Below are positions 12,996 through 24,670 of a stretch of DNA of 64,000 nt, piece after piece. Location of the stretch: contig JBBDHG010000517.1 of NCBI GenBank assembly GCA_037951165.1, positions 62,001 to 126,000 on the forward strand, written 5' to 3'. The notes under the pieces were generated by a model. That model did not search any database. It was not told the origin of the DNA and was given only the letters and a program-made list of their open reading frames with translations. Origin of the DNA: Lophius americanus. Its lineage: Eukaryota > Chordata > Actinopteri > Lophiiformes > Lophiidae. The first letter of the stretch is position 1. Each line of letters begins with the position of its first letter. Both the position numbers and the translations under genes were made by a program.

Positions 12996-13440
12996 AAAAC
13001 TATTTGATGGATGAATTTTGTAGTCCCGTAGATGTCAGTGTCAGGAAGAACTGGATTGATTTTGGGGAGCGGTTTCGACACTAGGGGCAGCATTATCACC
13101 GAAAGTTTATTCATCAACCTTTAGTCCAATTTAGTCCAAATGTGATGCTAATGAATCGACTTGAGGAGATTTATCTAGTACGAACTGTTCTTTCCTCCGA
13201 CAGTTCATCTTTTTCTCACTAGGGGGATCTTTTTAGGAAAAAACACTGTTTTTTCGGACATAACTTTTTCAAATGAGGGACGTTTTTGTTTTAGTTTTAC
13301 GAAAAATGCAGTTTTCTGGAAATGACCCAACATTTAATTTCAGGAATACACTCAGACGTATTGCTTGTCCAACGCAAGGGATTGGGGGCTTTTTGGGGGA
13401 AATACCCGTGCTATCAGGGACGACAGCCCAGCCTTAGGTT
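12996..13440 (+). repeat. Element X plus module B, near-complete copy
   Basis: Order of blocks: head (GATAACTCCAAAACTATTTG), core (AGGAAGAACTGGATTGATTTTGG), CACTAGGGGCAGC, AATTTAGTCCAAATG, CACTAGGGGGATC, then module B (CCAACGCAAGGGATTGGGG and a GACGACAGC end). A good reference copy for the family. Confidence 0.65.
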
Positions 13441-13469
13441 TACGGTAAGGCTTTGCGAATAAGAATGCG

Positions 13470-13910
13470 ATAACAGTTCAAACAATGGAGGAAGTAAAAG
13501 CTCTTTAGCCGCACCAGCTAACGCGGCGTCATCAGAGGAGACCTGAGATCCAGCAGAGGATGAAGAGTTGAAGACGAGCAGCACAAAAGGAAACAGAGCA
13601 GGAAGTAGCGGCGCTCACATTCCACAGACAACACCTTTGGACGGCGAATCCCCGGACGCGTGCCGCTACAAACTAAATCATTTCAATAATCTCTGTCACG
13701 GAATCAAGCGCCGCGCCGCCGCCGCCGCCGCAGAAAATAAAAGAGCCACCCGCTGCTCTGAAAATCTTTTGTCACTAAATCAAATGTGATGTGGATCTAT
13801 TTTCCACGCGCTCGCCTCTCAATTATGGATCGTGATTGTAACGAGTTCCGATGGCGCCCAAACACTGAACTTCTGTTCGCTCCCATTCCAGTTTGAGGGG
13901 GATGAAAAAT
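13470..13910. promoter_or_regulatory. Candidate noncoding element
   Basis: Unique sequence with AACTAAATCATTTCAATAAT, CTCAATTATGGATCG and a (GCC)n run at about 13710-13730. The one open frame here ends in Ala and shows no domain. Possible regulatory element. Confidence 0.25.
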
Positions 13911-14079
13911 ACATGAGGTGTGTATAAACACACTTTTTTTTTTTTTTTTAAAGCCGCTCTGGCTTGGAAACCCTCTTAAAACCTTTTAATGTCCTTCTCA
14001 GCGGTTTAGTTTGGGCTCAAAGTTTCTTCTTGAAAAAGTGACAGAACCGGTAAAATAATCCGACCCCCCAAAAAAAAAA

Positions 14080-14155
14080 ATGTTTAAGGTGCCGAGGATG
14101 GAGCCCTGGGGAGCACCACAGCTACAAAGGGCCCCCGGAGGAAGAGGCATTAATC
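14080..14155 (-). mobile_element. LINE reverse-transcriptase fragment
   Basis: The minus strand reads GAPQGSILGTL, the same RT block as at 12.7 kb. Only about 25 codons are left. Flanked by A-rich simple sequence. Confidence 0.5.
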
Positions 14156-14199
14156 TTTGAGGGTCCTTTTGTTAAGAGGGATTATAAAACTTGATTCAA

Positions 14200-14460
<261 letters not shown>

Positions 14461-14894
14461 CACGACTCAATGATTTTTTTTCATTTTACAGCTAAATTTT
14501 ATAGTGTCTAATATTTTTTTAATTAATAAATGCCCCTGCAAATAAATATAATATCCATTGTTTTCCTCATCAAGGAGTTTGTTTGTTCGGTGAAGACGTT
14601 AAAAATGTTAAAAGAGTTTCTTCTCCTCCGTAGAAATAATCAGAGAATTGAGTAAATGTTCAGCGATGTGACATTCACTGTAAAAAAAAAGACGAAGAAG
14701 GAACCAGAACCTTCCAGAAGATCCTTCTAACCACTATCAAAGAATAAAAGCAAAGTTTTTTTCCTGCGTTTACTCTAATAATAATATAAAAGTTCAAGCT
14801 TTGGAGGATGAAACCGTGAAATAAAGTTTTTTTGAAAGAGATTTGAAGAATTTCCAAAGTTGAAAGTTCACCTTTTTATGCTTCTGGGGTGTAA
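14461..14894. other. AT-rich intergenic
   Basis: AT-rich unique sequence with a solitary CACTGTAAAA end near 14676. No gene. Confidence 0.35.
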
Positions 14895-14898
14895 TTAT

Positions 14899-15085
14899 GC
14901 ACTGTAAAACAAAATTGTTGAAAACCCATGAAGCTTAAACCCAGGTTAACTTAAACTAGCTTAGACTTTAGAACAAACTACATCGGGATGAGAATAATAA
15001 AGTTGAATATATTTACTTAATTGAGGGGTTTATGTTTGAAGTACATTTTTTACAGTACATCAACATTTCTTCTTTTACAGTGTAG
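14899..15085. mobile_element. CACTGTAAAA inverted-repeat MITE
   Basis: Starts CACTGTAAAAC near 14901 and ends CTTTTACAGTG near 15083, with an internal TTTTTTACAGTA near 15046. Same class as the 1449-1600 element. A further left end, CACTGTAAAAAC, lies near 15131. Confidence 0.5.
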
Positions 15086-15444
15086 TTGTCCGTCCTGCTG
15101 CTAATAACACCTGTGTATATAAACACAAACGCACTGTAAAAACAGAATAATGGTAAGAGAGTTTCACTTATTAATTTAAGACTTAAATGAAACTTGAATG
15201 AATGAGTGAGACATCAAACGTAATAATCTGGTGGTCATGTGACACGAAACCCTCGGCTTTGAGGTGAATTTTCAAAGTCTGACTAAGTACAGCTTGTTTT
15301 TTTTCGGAGCTGATTATTACATGCTCATGGAAAAAACTAAAGGAAACAGGAAACGGTTGTTGTTCCGTTTGAGTGATGCAAAAAAAAAAAAAACACTATA
15401 TAATTAAACGAGTAAATAAATGATGACACAGCTGTTTCAGTTTT

Positions 15445-15640
15445 TCCCCATGTGGGCAGCTTTCGCTCAGAGGGTAGAGCAGTTTTTCCGATAATCGGAA
15501 GATCGGGGTTCGATCTCCAGACTTGCATACAGTGGGCGCCTTGAGCAAGACCCTCAAACCGCGGTTCATAGGCTCCGCCCACCGCTCCTCAGGGTTGGCT
15601 GATAAGTTTGATAATGATGTACAAATTTAAAAACTTTTCT
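15445..15640 (+). mobile_element. tRNA-derived SINE
   Basis: Pol III box A-like GCTCAGAGGGTAGAGC (15474-15489) and box B-like GGGTTCGATCTCC (15506-15518) lie at tRNA-like spacing. The tail CTTGAGCAAGACCCT and CACCGCTCCTCAGGG matches the body of a widespread teleost tRNA-SINE. Diverged; not a functional tRNA, since cloverleaf pairing is poor. Confidence 0.7.
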
Positions 15641-16299
15641 TTTAAAACACAATAATCTCACTGTTTTTTTCAACAAAGCGCTCCTAACCGCCACAGGAAC
15701 GCACAACTCCACCCGCTGTGGGCGGGGCGGAGGCGGAGGATGACAGCCCCTGCAGAAGTGCTCGGTAGACCCCGTTTTTAATGAGAAAGCATGAGCAAAG
15801 ATCTCGAGCCGAACCCCAAAACGGTTCCGCAAGGACTCAACTTAAATAATCTGTTGAGTTGAAATTAACTTTTAAGGAGCTTAAAGATGAACCGATTTAA
15901 ATTAACATATAATTAAATACAGTATTTAAAAAAAAAAAAATTATATTTAGAGCCAAAATGTTAAATTTTTAAATCTTTTTTTTTTACAGTGTTGGGAAAC
16001 ACCAGGCGTTGGCGGGTTCTGATGTCGTCAGCCGGATCATCGGGTTCTGCATGTGGAGATGATGAATGTGCTGCTCTGCAGATCTTCACAGGAGGAGCTC
16101 CCAGGTAGAAGGACGTCTCTGCAGACTCCTGTCAAAAGGAAAATGTCCTGCCTGATGCCCTGGATTAAAAATGCAACGCCTCCTGGTTCTGCTCTAGTCC
16201 TGCCGGTTCCCACTGCTGTAAATGAGCCGGGTCCGATTAAATAAGAGATGCAGCCTGACGGGAACAAGAGTCCGGAGGTAAATAGACATGTGCTCAGCT
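15641..16299. other. Intergenic, includes TTTTTTACAGTG end
   Basis: Unique sequence with an A/T homopolymer zone (15925-15990) ending in TTTTTTACAGTGTTGG, a MITE-type terminus. A short frame (16053-16244) has no recognisable domain. Confidence 0.35.
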
Positions 16300-16612
16300 C
16301 AGAGCCGACCAGACCCGTGAGCTCCTGTCATGTCCCGTGTTCTACACGGAGAGCTGCTTCAGCGGATCAGGTTCTCTCTTTCACACCAGCGAACAGAACC
16401 CCTTCACTTTCTATCTTCACTTTTTGGAGTTCAAGAACGTTCGCCAGCTCAACCCGGGTCAGTACAAAGAGTTCTCTTACGTTCTGGGCATCAGGCATCT
16501 CCTCAGCCTCTGCGTCCAAATCCAGACGGAGTTCCATCCGTGCCGACGGACAGAAGGGAACCGGACCCCAGAGCAGAACTCTGGCTTCTCCTGGCTCTAT
16601 CGAAGGAAACTA
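16300..16612 (+). pseudogene. Coding-like fragment, unrecognised
   Basis: One plus frame is open from just after a TAG near 16285 and encodes about 100 residues. The stretch NPFTFYLHFLEFKNVRQLNP, followed by GQYKEFSYVLGIRHL, shows strong third-position C/G bias and a plausible globular composition, unlike other chance frames here. CTCAG near 16291-16300 could be an old acceptor. The frame then runs into a module B copy (from about 16618), so the natural end is lost or this is a decayed exon. I do not recognise the family. Confidence 0.35.
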
Positions 16613-16617
16613 CTTCT

Positions 16618-16960
16618 AGAATGCCCCCAATCCCCTGCGTTGGCCGTGGAATCCCCCTTGATGGAACTCTAAAAAGTTAACTGTAAGTCCGTCTGTGAAG
16701 TTTTCAAAGCGCCCCCTGGTGAGTAGAATATGAACTTTTAGCGTAAAACAGGATATAAACAAGATAAATCATCTGGACTTGAGTCACATGCTACAAATGT
16801 GGAACAAGAGTTTGGAAGTTGCGTCCGTAAGACAGTGTTGTGGAAATAAAGCTCCCCCTAGTGTCTTAATCTGCAACTGAACCTTCCCCGAATCGATCCA
16901 GTTCTTCCTCGCACTAAGATCTGTCGCAAGGAAGTTCTTAGTGCGGTCCAAACTCAACGT
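16618..16960 (-). repeat. Module B and element X, reverse
   Basis: Module B remnant (CCCCAATCCCCTGCGTTG) at about 16624-16665. The X core follows: GCGCCCCCTGGTGAG, GCTCCCCCTAGTG and GATCCAGTTCTTCCTCGCAC at about 16896-16915. Confidence 0.6.
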
Positions 16961-18110
16961 GTCACGAGTTGTTCACAAGGGAAAACGGTGGTGGACTGGC
17001 TGGCATCAACAAAGAACTGGCACCGGAGGACAGGTAAGCACAGACTATGAGGTAACGAGACAATGAGACACAGGTGAACGTGATGAACAGCTTCACATTT
17101 GAGGAGGAACGTTTTCAAAGTGAAACAGGATACATAGAGCAGGACGAAGAAAATACACCTTCAGGTGAAGCGGAGCGGGTCATCGTCTTTACACCTCCAG
17201 ACAACAACGGCGAAACAAAAACAACACAAGCGCCGATCCCGAAGCCGGCGCAGAAGGAAATGTAACACCTGTGATGTTTGAGTGAAAATAGTCGCAGTCA
17301 CATGACAGAAGTGAGAAGATGTCACCCTCACGCCGCCGAGACGTAGCATCAACGCTCCGAAACTTGAAATTTAGCGGGTTTCCTTTCTCGGCTTCAACGC
17401 CACCGACTGAGACGCCAGAAGAGACGCCGCAAACGGAGCCGTTTACGGGACATCTGGTACCGTACATTCTGCCATCGACGTGGATGTTTGGCGCCTTTCG
17501 GTTCTGTAACGACACTGGATAATGATTGTGGGAGAGTCAGCCGTCACTCTCTGCCTTTAATTGAAACCATTTCCTGCGCCTTGTCTCCACGCCGCGTCAC
17601 AGCCTCCGCTGAGGCAGCTGGGATACTGAAAGGATCACGGATCAAACCTCTAAGGGGGGCGGGGGGGGGATCCAAGGCCTTTAAAGGGAGTGGCTTCTGT
17701 CCAGGCATCCTTGACTGGGACGGTCAGGAATCCGCCGCTGTGATGATTTTTTTTTAAAGTTCTGGTTCTGACTTGTGAAACCCCTCGCCGGTTCTGGAGA
17801 AAACCGCCGCTTGGGATCACTTTGATATGTAGAAATATGAAGGCGTCATATTTATCTCCTCTCCCCTTCACGCCGAGCGCCGGGATGAAAGCGGCGGCGG
17901 TGGTGGCGGCGGTGGCGGCGGCGGCGGGAGCGGGCTGAAGGCTGAGGATTAACAATGACATAACATGAAGAGGGGCTTCTGTCAGCGCGGCGACACCTCG
18001 TTTTCGCCTGCCATTGTATGATTACCCCGGCGGCGGCCCGCCAATGACAGGGATGATCAGAGGAAGGCGGGAAGAAACACGACTGTCAGAAACCGATTCC
18101 CAGCGTTTCT
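16961..18110. other. Intergenic; candidate element 17500-18110
   Basis: No gene seen. 17520-17620 has TTTAATTGAAACC. 17880-17935 is a GGC/GGT run. 17940-18060 is complex and repeat-free (ATTAACAATGACATAACATG). Short open frames have no domain content. Confidence 0.3.
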
Positions 18111-18180
18111 GCTGCTTTCAAACCGGGTCTGAGACCAGAAGAAACGTCGGAGCGGCGGAGGAGGGGCGGAGGAGGAGCAC

Positions 18181-18182
<2 letters not shown>

Positions 18183-18238
<56 letters not shown>

Positions 18239-18270
18239 AAGGTGGTGGTGGTGGTGGTGGGGGGACACGG
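18183..18270. repeat. (GA)n then (GGT)n
   Basis: About 26 GA dinucleotides (to about 18236), then GGTGGT repeats to about 18262. Arg-Glu and Leu-Ser frames are artefacts. Confidence 0.95.
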
Positions 18271-18934
18271 ACAGCTTACAGGGGATACAAACCAAAAGAT
18301 TATGGTAATCTTCCCTTCTTTGCCCCCCAGCCCCACCCCCAACCCCCCCCTCCCGCGAAATGTTTTCGTACTACGCCTTTTATCTGTGTAAGAAGGGATG
18401 TGAACCTCTTCAGTTGCTGACAGTGGGCACTTTCTGTGTGGCTTCTGGGTAATTAGCAGCAGTAGCAGCCCTTTCTCTTTCTCTGCTCAAGCTTATGGTC
18501 TTCTTAGGCGACGGCAACAGGGGGATTTTTTTTTTTTTTTACCCCCCCCCCGCTCTAAAAACCCCTCTGTCTGCTCTTCAGGAGCGATTCTCAGCGCCGG
18601 CCGGACCGCGACAACCATCTGTTGGCGCGAGAAGGATCCGAACCCTCAGAGACTCTCGCCGTCGCTGACAATCAAATGGACAGCTTAGGTTCAAGACAGG
18701 TGACCGAATTAATGATTCTATTCAGACGGTTCTGAATGGACTCGGCTTTTTTTTCCCCGTCCGACCTGCGACCAAAAAACCCACAACCCAGAACCCAAAA
18801 CCCAGAACCTCCTTCTTTAAATTCTTCACCGTCAGCAGCTGAGTGAGTCGCTGACAGATGCGCAGAAATGTCCAAGTGTCTTTTGAAGCGTTCCAGCTCT
18901 GACTTTTCAATTTCCCATTGGTGGTGATTTCTGC

Positions 18935-18940
<6 letters not shown>
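18271..18940. other. Intergenic
   Basis: Unique sequence with C-rich (18325-18352, 18541-18550) and T-rich (18525-18540) homopolymers. No gene recognised. Confidence 0.35.

Positions 18941-19006
<66 letters not shown>
18941..19006. repeat. (TG)n microsatellite
   Basis: About 33 TG dinucleotides without interruption. Confidence 0.95.
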
Positions 19007-19008
<2 letters not shown>

Positions 19009-19309
19009 GAGGGGGCTAATCTTTTTTTCCCATGCAGAGTGACAGAAGCCGGAGGATAAATTAGGCTGCTGGCACCACAAACACGCCTTTTCAATTGAGG
19101 ATAGTACCAATATAAGATCTAAGAGAACACCCAGAGCTTACGCTCATCATATCAACCGGGGCTTTTCAGCAGGGGGTCAAAGGTCACCCTCAGATAAAGT
19201 GCTATACAAGAGATCAGTGGGGCCGGGTTCTTGGTTGGCCCACTAGAAGCCCTCACGGTGTTATTGGAGATCCATTTGTGAATTTGTCCTTTTTTGTCCT
19301 TTGATGTTT

Positions 19310-19400
19310 CTCTTCTTTCATTTTTTTTTTTTCTCGCTCGTTCTGGAACACCTCCTCTTCTTCTTCTTCGTTTTCTTCTTCTTCTTCGTCTTCTTCTCCT
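19310..19400. repeat. TTC/TTCTTCG pyrimidine tract
   Basis: Poly-T followed by imperfect CTT repeats. Phe/Lys-Arg frames are artefacts. Confidence 0.85.
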
Positions 19401-19559
19401 CTCCGGCGAATGAAACCTCTTTTTGTTGCATCTTATTGTTTCTGTCACGGGGGGATTGGGGCGTGGGGAGGGGGGGGCTTTGTCTTACCGAGGCCCGCTG
19501 CACCCTCAGAGAAGCGAGGGGGCGGGGCTTCATCAAAGCTCTGGCCAAGATGGACTCAA

Positions 19560-20150
19560 CAACAGTGGATTAAGGTCTTCTGCATGATAAAGTCTCTACC
19601 TAGGGGTGGAATTAACTTAATATGTGAAAGAATGTTATTGAGAGGGAATAAAGTGGCAGAAAGCTCCGTCATTCTCTCCGTAATGTCCTAATCCAGCGGC
19701 GGACACAGAGACCGCGGGCTGGGGTCCGTTAATCACAGAGGTGCCCATCTGTATTCCCCGTCCTTTAAGCTATTTAAACTTCGCCTAAACTCAATTATTG
19801 TCCCTGGGAGACCAAAATGGCGTATTAAGTGACGTGAAAGGGTATCCGATCAGGGGTGAAAAAGGAATCCGGGCTCTAAGAAACGAGGAGATGTCAACGC
19901 AGCCGATTTTAAGGACAGCTAAACAGATTAGAGGCGGATTGTATGGACCTGGAAAACAACGTGACAATGAGTCAAAGAGAGGAGGAGTCTCACTTTCAAA
20001 GCATCCTCTAAACTGTTAAGCAACCTAATCACCGAGGATCTGACGGACTGTGCCCCGGCATATATTTCTCTATTTACAGCCCCTCGCTGAGGATGACCAA
20101 GAGCCTTCTAGACTGCGGAGGGAATTGATTCTCACACCAGTGTGACACCA
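19560..20150. promoter_or_regulatory. Candidate conserved noncoding element
   Basis: About 590 bases of clean unique sequence, for example GGAATTAACTTAATATGTG near 19609, GTTAATCACAG near 19728, CTCAATTATTG near 19790 and GCAACCTAATCACC near 20020. No coding frame supported. One of the better regulatory candidates in the left half. Confidence 0.4.
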
Positions 20151-20154
20151 GATC

Positions 20155-20540
20155 ATTGTTTGTGAAGTCTCTCCATTCACAAATGTTCTACAGTTTTATG
20201 TAAGTTTCAGTCCTACGATAGAATGAGACTGTAAAGGATTCATAAATGGTCTGATAATTTGGTTATGAAACAGGATTTACAGACTTTATAAGTCATGACT
20301 TGATGTTTATGAACAGTTTATAACAGTTTTTCAAGTTATCAATGTGGCTCACTATTTGGCAATATCAAGTCAGCAGTACAAGCAAGCGGGCTCACTATTT
20401 GGCAAGCTTCAGGTCTCTGAAAGCCTTTATGTAATGGGTTATAGCATCTTATTAATGATTTATAAAGTGTTTATAACTTAATTAGTGAATGTAATGTGCA
20501 AGATTTTCACGAATCCTCAAGGATTTCTATGTTTCCCAAA
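20155..20540. repeat. Candidate interspersed repeat
   Basis: AT-rich sequence with TTATGAACAGTTTATAACAG and TTTATAAAGTGTTTATAAC-type words that recall a common fish repeat. Contains a direct repeat of GGCTCACTATTTGGCAA (20347 and 20390, 43 apart). Class unknown. Confidence 0.35.
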
Positions 20541-21535
20541 TATGAACACTATAAGCATTTTTTTTATTTATTTACATTTTATATAAATTTAAAATGTATT
20601 TTTTTAAATTCTGAAAATACAGAAAGAAGTCTGATTTAATCGTCAGTAGTAATAAAATATGGAAAAAATATAGTTATCCAAACCTAAAAACTGGATCACA
20701 AGCAGCATAGATTATTTTATTTTATTTTATTTTTTTCCTCTTTAATCTTAATAAAATGAATATCCATGCAGGGAAAGATAAAAATTACTTATAGATAATG
20801 CATCAAATAAAAGAAAGAAAGAAAATACAACAAATTAAAATCACAATTATCGTTAATGATTCAGATCATTCTTGAATCTGCCTTAAAACGAGAAAAAAAA
20901 TAAACTTTTATATCTTTGCTTTTCCTATTTTATATCCTGAAACAGTTTGTAAATTAACAAACATGTCACTTATCATTTCCTAAACATAAACATATAGCTG
21001 GACGAGAGGCACAAACATCAAAAGTGTTGCTCTAGCATTCTTTCTACACATTTCATGGATAAGAAGAATAACGACAGGTTGCGTTAAAAAAAAGGACATA
21101 TTGGCGGTTCGACCGTGAACAAACGACCGTGAACAAACTGGATGCAATTTCACATCCAGCAAAGCGGACGAGCAGAAGATGGACGTTCAGGGCGGTTCTG
21201 TTCCATATGTAGCCTAAATGTCCACTCATTTCAGGCGCATGGTCAAGTAAAAGCGCGGTAGTTGAGGCAAATGGACTGGCTCTGCGGCGCAAACTCATGC
21301 CAGATTTGCTCTGAAGTCGAGCGGACACTTAAACGGGAGCGTTTGTGCGGCAAGACGCGGCGACTTTTATCAAACCATCCGTCCAAATCAGACGAATGCG
21401 CTCGGGTCGAGGAGACGCCGCCGCCGCCTTCAATGAGCAGGCTTTACATCGTCAGCGGTGGAGGCGCTGATGATAACATCAGCTGACTGTGGAGCCTTCA
21501 TCTAGTACATTAGACCTTAAACCAGAGCTACGCTG
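20541..21535. other. AT-rich intergenic then unique
   Basis: 20560-20960 is AT-rich and structureless. 21060-21480 is GC-richer unique sequence (AAGCGCGGTAG, GACGCCGCCGCCGCC). No gene recognised. Confidence 0.35.
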
Positions 21536-21537
21536 TC

Positions 21538-21615
21538 GTCACCGTCACCAAGGGTCTATGCCTGTAAAGACCCCGATCCTCTGCGTTGTGTGAGCAATTC
21601 TCCTGATTTACTGAC
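21538..21615 (-). repeat. Module B fragment, reverse
   Basis: GGGTCTATGCCTGTAAAGACCCCGATCCTCTGCGTTG, seen as two adjoining blocks, aligns with module B reversed. No X core is adjacent. Confidence 0.4.
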
Positions 21616-22420
21616 TCAAGTTAAATGCGACGTTTCGCATCCGAAATAAACGTGGGAAGCCTCTGGTGAGAAAACTAGATTCTCACGGAACCACCTGGTG
21701 GATTTAATCGGAAGTTACCTTCACGTTTTTCTATTTAAAAAGAAAAAGATTAGTTTACGTAAGAAAGTAAAGTACGAACTATAGGGAAAAGTCATATGAC
21801 ATAAACACGATAAACTCGTTCCAGTTGATTCATACGCAGCAATTTTGGAGAAAATAAAAAGAGAGCGGAAATATGTCCGAAAATAATTCCGTGGTTGGAC
21901 CTTCCAGCAGAACCATGATCTGAAGATCACCTCAACATCAACCCAAGAACGGTTCAGACGTCAAAGAATAAAGGTTCTGTCATTTCCATCCCAGTAACCT
22001 GACCCAAGCCCACCAGAACATCTGCAGAGGAGAGTCCACACCTGTGGACCTCAGAACCTGAAGGAGCCGGAGAGGTTCTGTGTGGAGGAAGGGACTCGGA
22101 TCTTCTCCATCGGAGGATAATATGGAACGTAGAGGAAACCCAACACCAGAGGAGTGATAATGCGGTTGTGTGAGAGTTGGCGGTTCTTCCCTCTGGATAG
22201 AACTCGGAGTGAAAAGCCCAGAGGCTCTGAGAGTTCTGTGTGTGTTCTGCTTAAGAGCCGGAGTGAGTTTAATCAGTGCGAGTAAAACGGTTTCACCGAG
22301 GCCCAAAGGGAAGATCCTCATTCAGTGGTTTGAAGAGGAATCCTTGAGCTGAGGTCGGAAGAACCTTTGTGTCGGATATCAGACTCCAGTATGAACGAAA
22401 CCCGGCCGGAACCGACCCGG
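21616..22420. other. Intergenic
   Basis: Unique sequence. Nothing recognised beyond incidental frames. Confidence 0.35.
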
Positions 22421-22424
22421 TTTA

Positions 22425-23553
22425 CCGTGTTTACTGTGTTTATAGTGTTAATAGTGATTTTTACAGTGTTTATAATGATGTTTATAGTGTTTAAAGTTAT
22501 GTTTATAGTGTTTACAGTGATGCGTATAGTGTTCATAATGATGTTTATAGTGTTTATAGTGATGTTTATTTTATTTATAATGATGTTCATAGTGTTTATA
22601 GTGATGTTCATAGTGTTTATAATGATGTTTATAGTGTTTAAAGTTATGTTTATAGTGTTTACAGTGATGCGTATAGTGTTCATAATGATGTTTATAGTGT
22701 TTATAGTGATGTTTATTTTATTTATAATGATGTTCATAGTGTTTATAGTGATGTTCATAGTGTTTATAATGATGTTTATAGTGTTTATAGTGATGTTTAT
22801 AGTGTTTATAGTGATGTTTATAGTGTTTAAAATTATGTTTATAGTGTTTACAGTGATGTTTATAGTGTTTATAGTTATGTTTATAGTGTTTATAGTTATG
22901 TTTATAGTGTTTATAATGATGTTTATTTCATTTAATGATGTTTATAGTGTTTATAGTGATGTTTATTTTATTTATAATGATGTTCATAGTGTTTATAATG
23001 ACGTTTATAGTGGTAATAGTTATGTTTATAGTGTTTATAATGATGTTTATAGTGTTTAGAATGATGTTTATAGTGTTTATAGTTATGTTTATAGTGGTTA
23101 TAGTTATGTTTATAGTGTTTATAATGATGTTTATAGTGTTTACAGTCATGTTTATAGTGTTTATAGTGATGTTTATAGTGTTTATAGTTATTTTTATAGT
23201 GTTTATAGTTATGTTTATAGTGTTTATAATGATGTTTATAGTGTTTATAGTTATATTTATAGTTTTTATAATGACGTTTATAGTGGTTATAGTTATGTTT
23301 ATAGTGTTTATAGTGATGTTTATAGTGTTTATAGTTATGTTTATAGTGTTTATAGTTATGTTTATAGTGTTTATAGTGATGTTTATAGTGTTTATAGTTA
23401 TATTTATAGTGTTTATAATGATGTTTATAGTGTTTATAGTGATGTTTATAGTGTTTATAGTGATGTTTATAGTGTTTATAATGATGTTTATAGTGTTTAT
23501 AATGATGTTTATAGTGTTTATAATGATGTTTATAGTGGTTATATTGATGTTGG
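22425..23553 (+). repeat. 21-bp minisatellite with 147-bp higher-order unit
   Basis: Over 50 units of ATGTTTATAGTG plus TTTATAGTG. The plus frame reads MFIVFIV repeats for 230 codons, an artefact. A seven-unit block (147 bp) starting at TTAAAGTTAT recurs at 22491 and 22638, with the same variant units (GATGCGTATAGTG and GATGTTTATTTTATT). Confidence 0.95.
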
Positions 23554-23785
23554 TTTTAATGTTATGGATGGTTGTTGCATGTATAAACGTGAGTTCCTCA
23601 CACAGATGAGGAGAACAGTTGTGGAATTGAAACTACATGAAAGGATGCCTTTCTGAGTTTAACCTACACTAAAAAGAATATAAAAACAATCCCTCCTTCT
23701 TTCTGCACCAGATTGAGGCAGTAGGATCGTTTTTTCAGAAAAGACAGACGGTTGGTCCAAGGACACGGATGTTTTGGACGCTACA

Positions 23786-24445
23786 AACGGACCGTAACAG
23801 ACGGACCGTAACAGACGGACAGTAACAGACGGACCGTAACAGACGGACAGTAACAGACGGACCGTAACAGACGGAACATTACAGATGGACAGTAACAGAC
23901 GGACTGTAACAGACGGAACATTACAGACGGACAGTAACAGACGGAACGTTACAGACGGGCAGTAACAGACAGACCGTGACAGACAGAACGTTACAGACGG
24001 ACAGTAACAGACGGACCGTAACAGACGGAACATTACAGATGGACAGTAACAGACGGACAGTAACAGACGGACCGTAACAGACGGACCCTAACAGACGGAC
24101 CCTAACAGATGGAACATTACAGACGGACCGTAACAGACGGACCGTAACAGACAGACCCTAACAGACGGACAGTAACAGACGGACCGTAACAGACGGGCAG
24201 TAACAGACAGACCGTAACAGACAGAACGTTACAGACGGACAGTAACAGACGGACCGTAACAGACGGAACATTACAGATGGACAGTAACAGACGGACCGTA
24301 ACAGACGGACCCTAACAGATGGAACATTACAGACGGACCGTAACAGACGGACCGTAACAGACGGACCCTAACAGACGGACAGTAACAGACGGACCGTAAC
24401 AGACGGAACGTTACAGACGGACAGTAACAGACGGACTGTAACGTC
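23786..24445 (+). repeat. 14-bp minisatellite with 238-bp higher-order unit
   Basis: About 47 units of GTAACAGACGGACC and variants (CATTACAGATGGA). The rare GGGCAGTAACAGACAGACCG variant recurs at 23957 and 24195, exactly 17 units apart. Confidence 0.95.
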
Positions 24446-24670
24446 TGTCAGAGCAGAACAATAACTGGACGATATAAAAATCATCTGAGTTCAAAATCCG
24501 TCTAAAAATGTGATAATAAGTGATTTCAAGAAAGCAATTATGAGCAGCTCACCTTTAAGACCCCCCACTGAGGGGGAAGTTAGTTTAGTGGAGAAGTCTG
24601 TCCTCCATCTGATGTGTGGTGGAGGGAGGATGGAGGACCGATGGAGTATAGAGGGTGGACGGAGGATGGT

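Noticed and set aside
15470..15520. A functional tRNA gene
   Set aside because: Box A and B are present, but the acceptor and arm pairing are poor and the 3' part matches a SINE body.
22367..23609. Two long plus-strand frames of MFIVFIV repeats resembling a membrane protein
   Set aside because: Hydrophobicity results from the ATGTTTATAGTG repeat; the period is exactly 21 bp.
23786..24445. A CRISPR-like array of short repeats
   Set aside because: Units are contiguous 14-mers with no unique spacers, in a vertebrate genome; it is a minisatellite.
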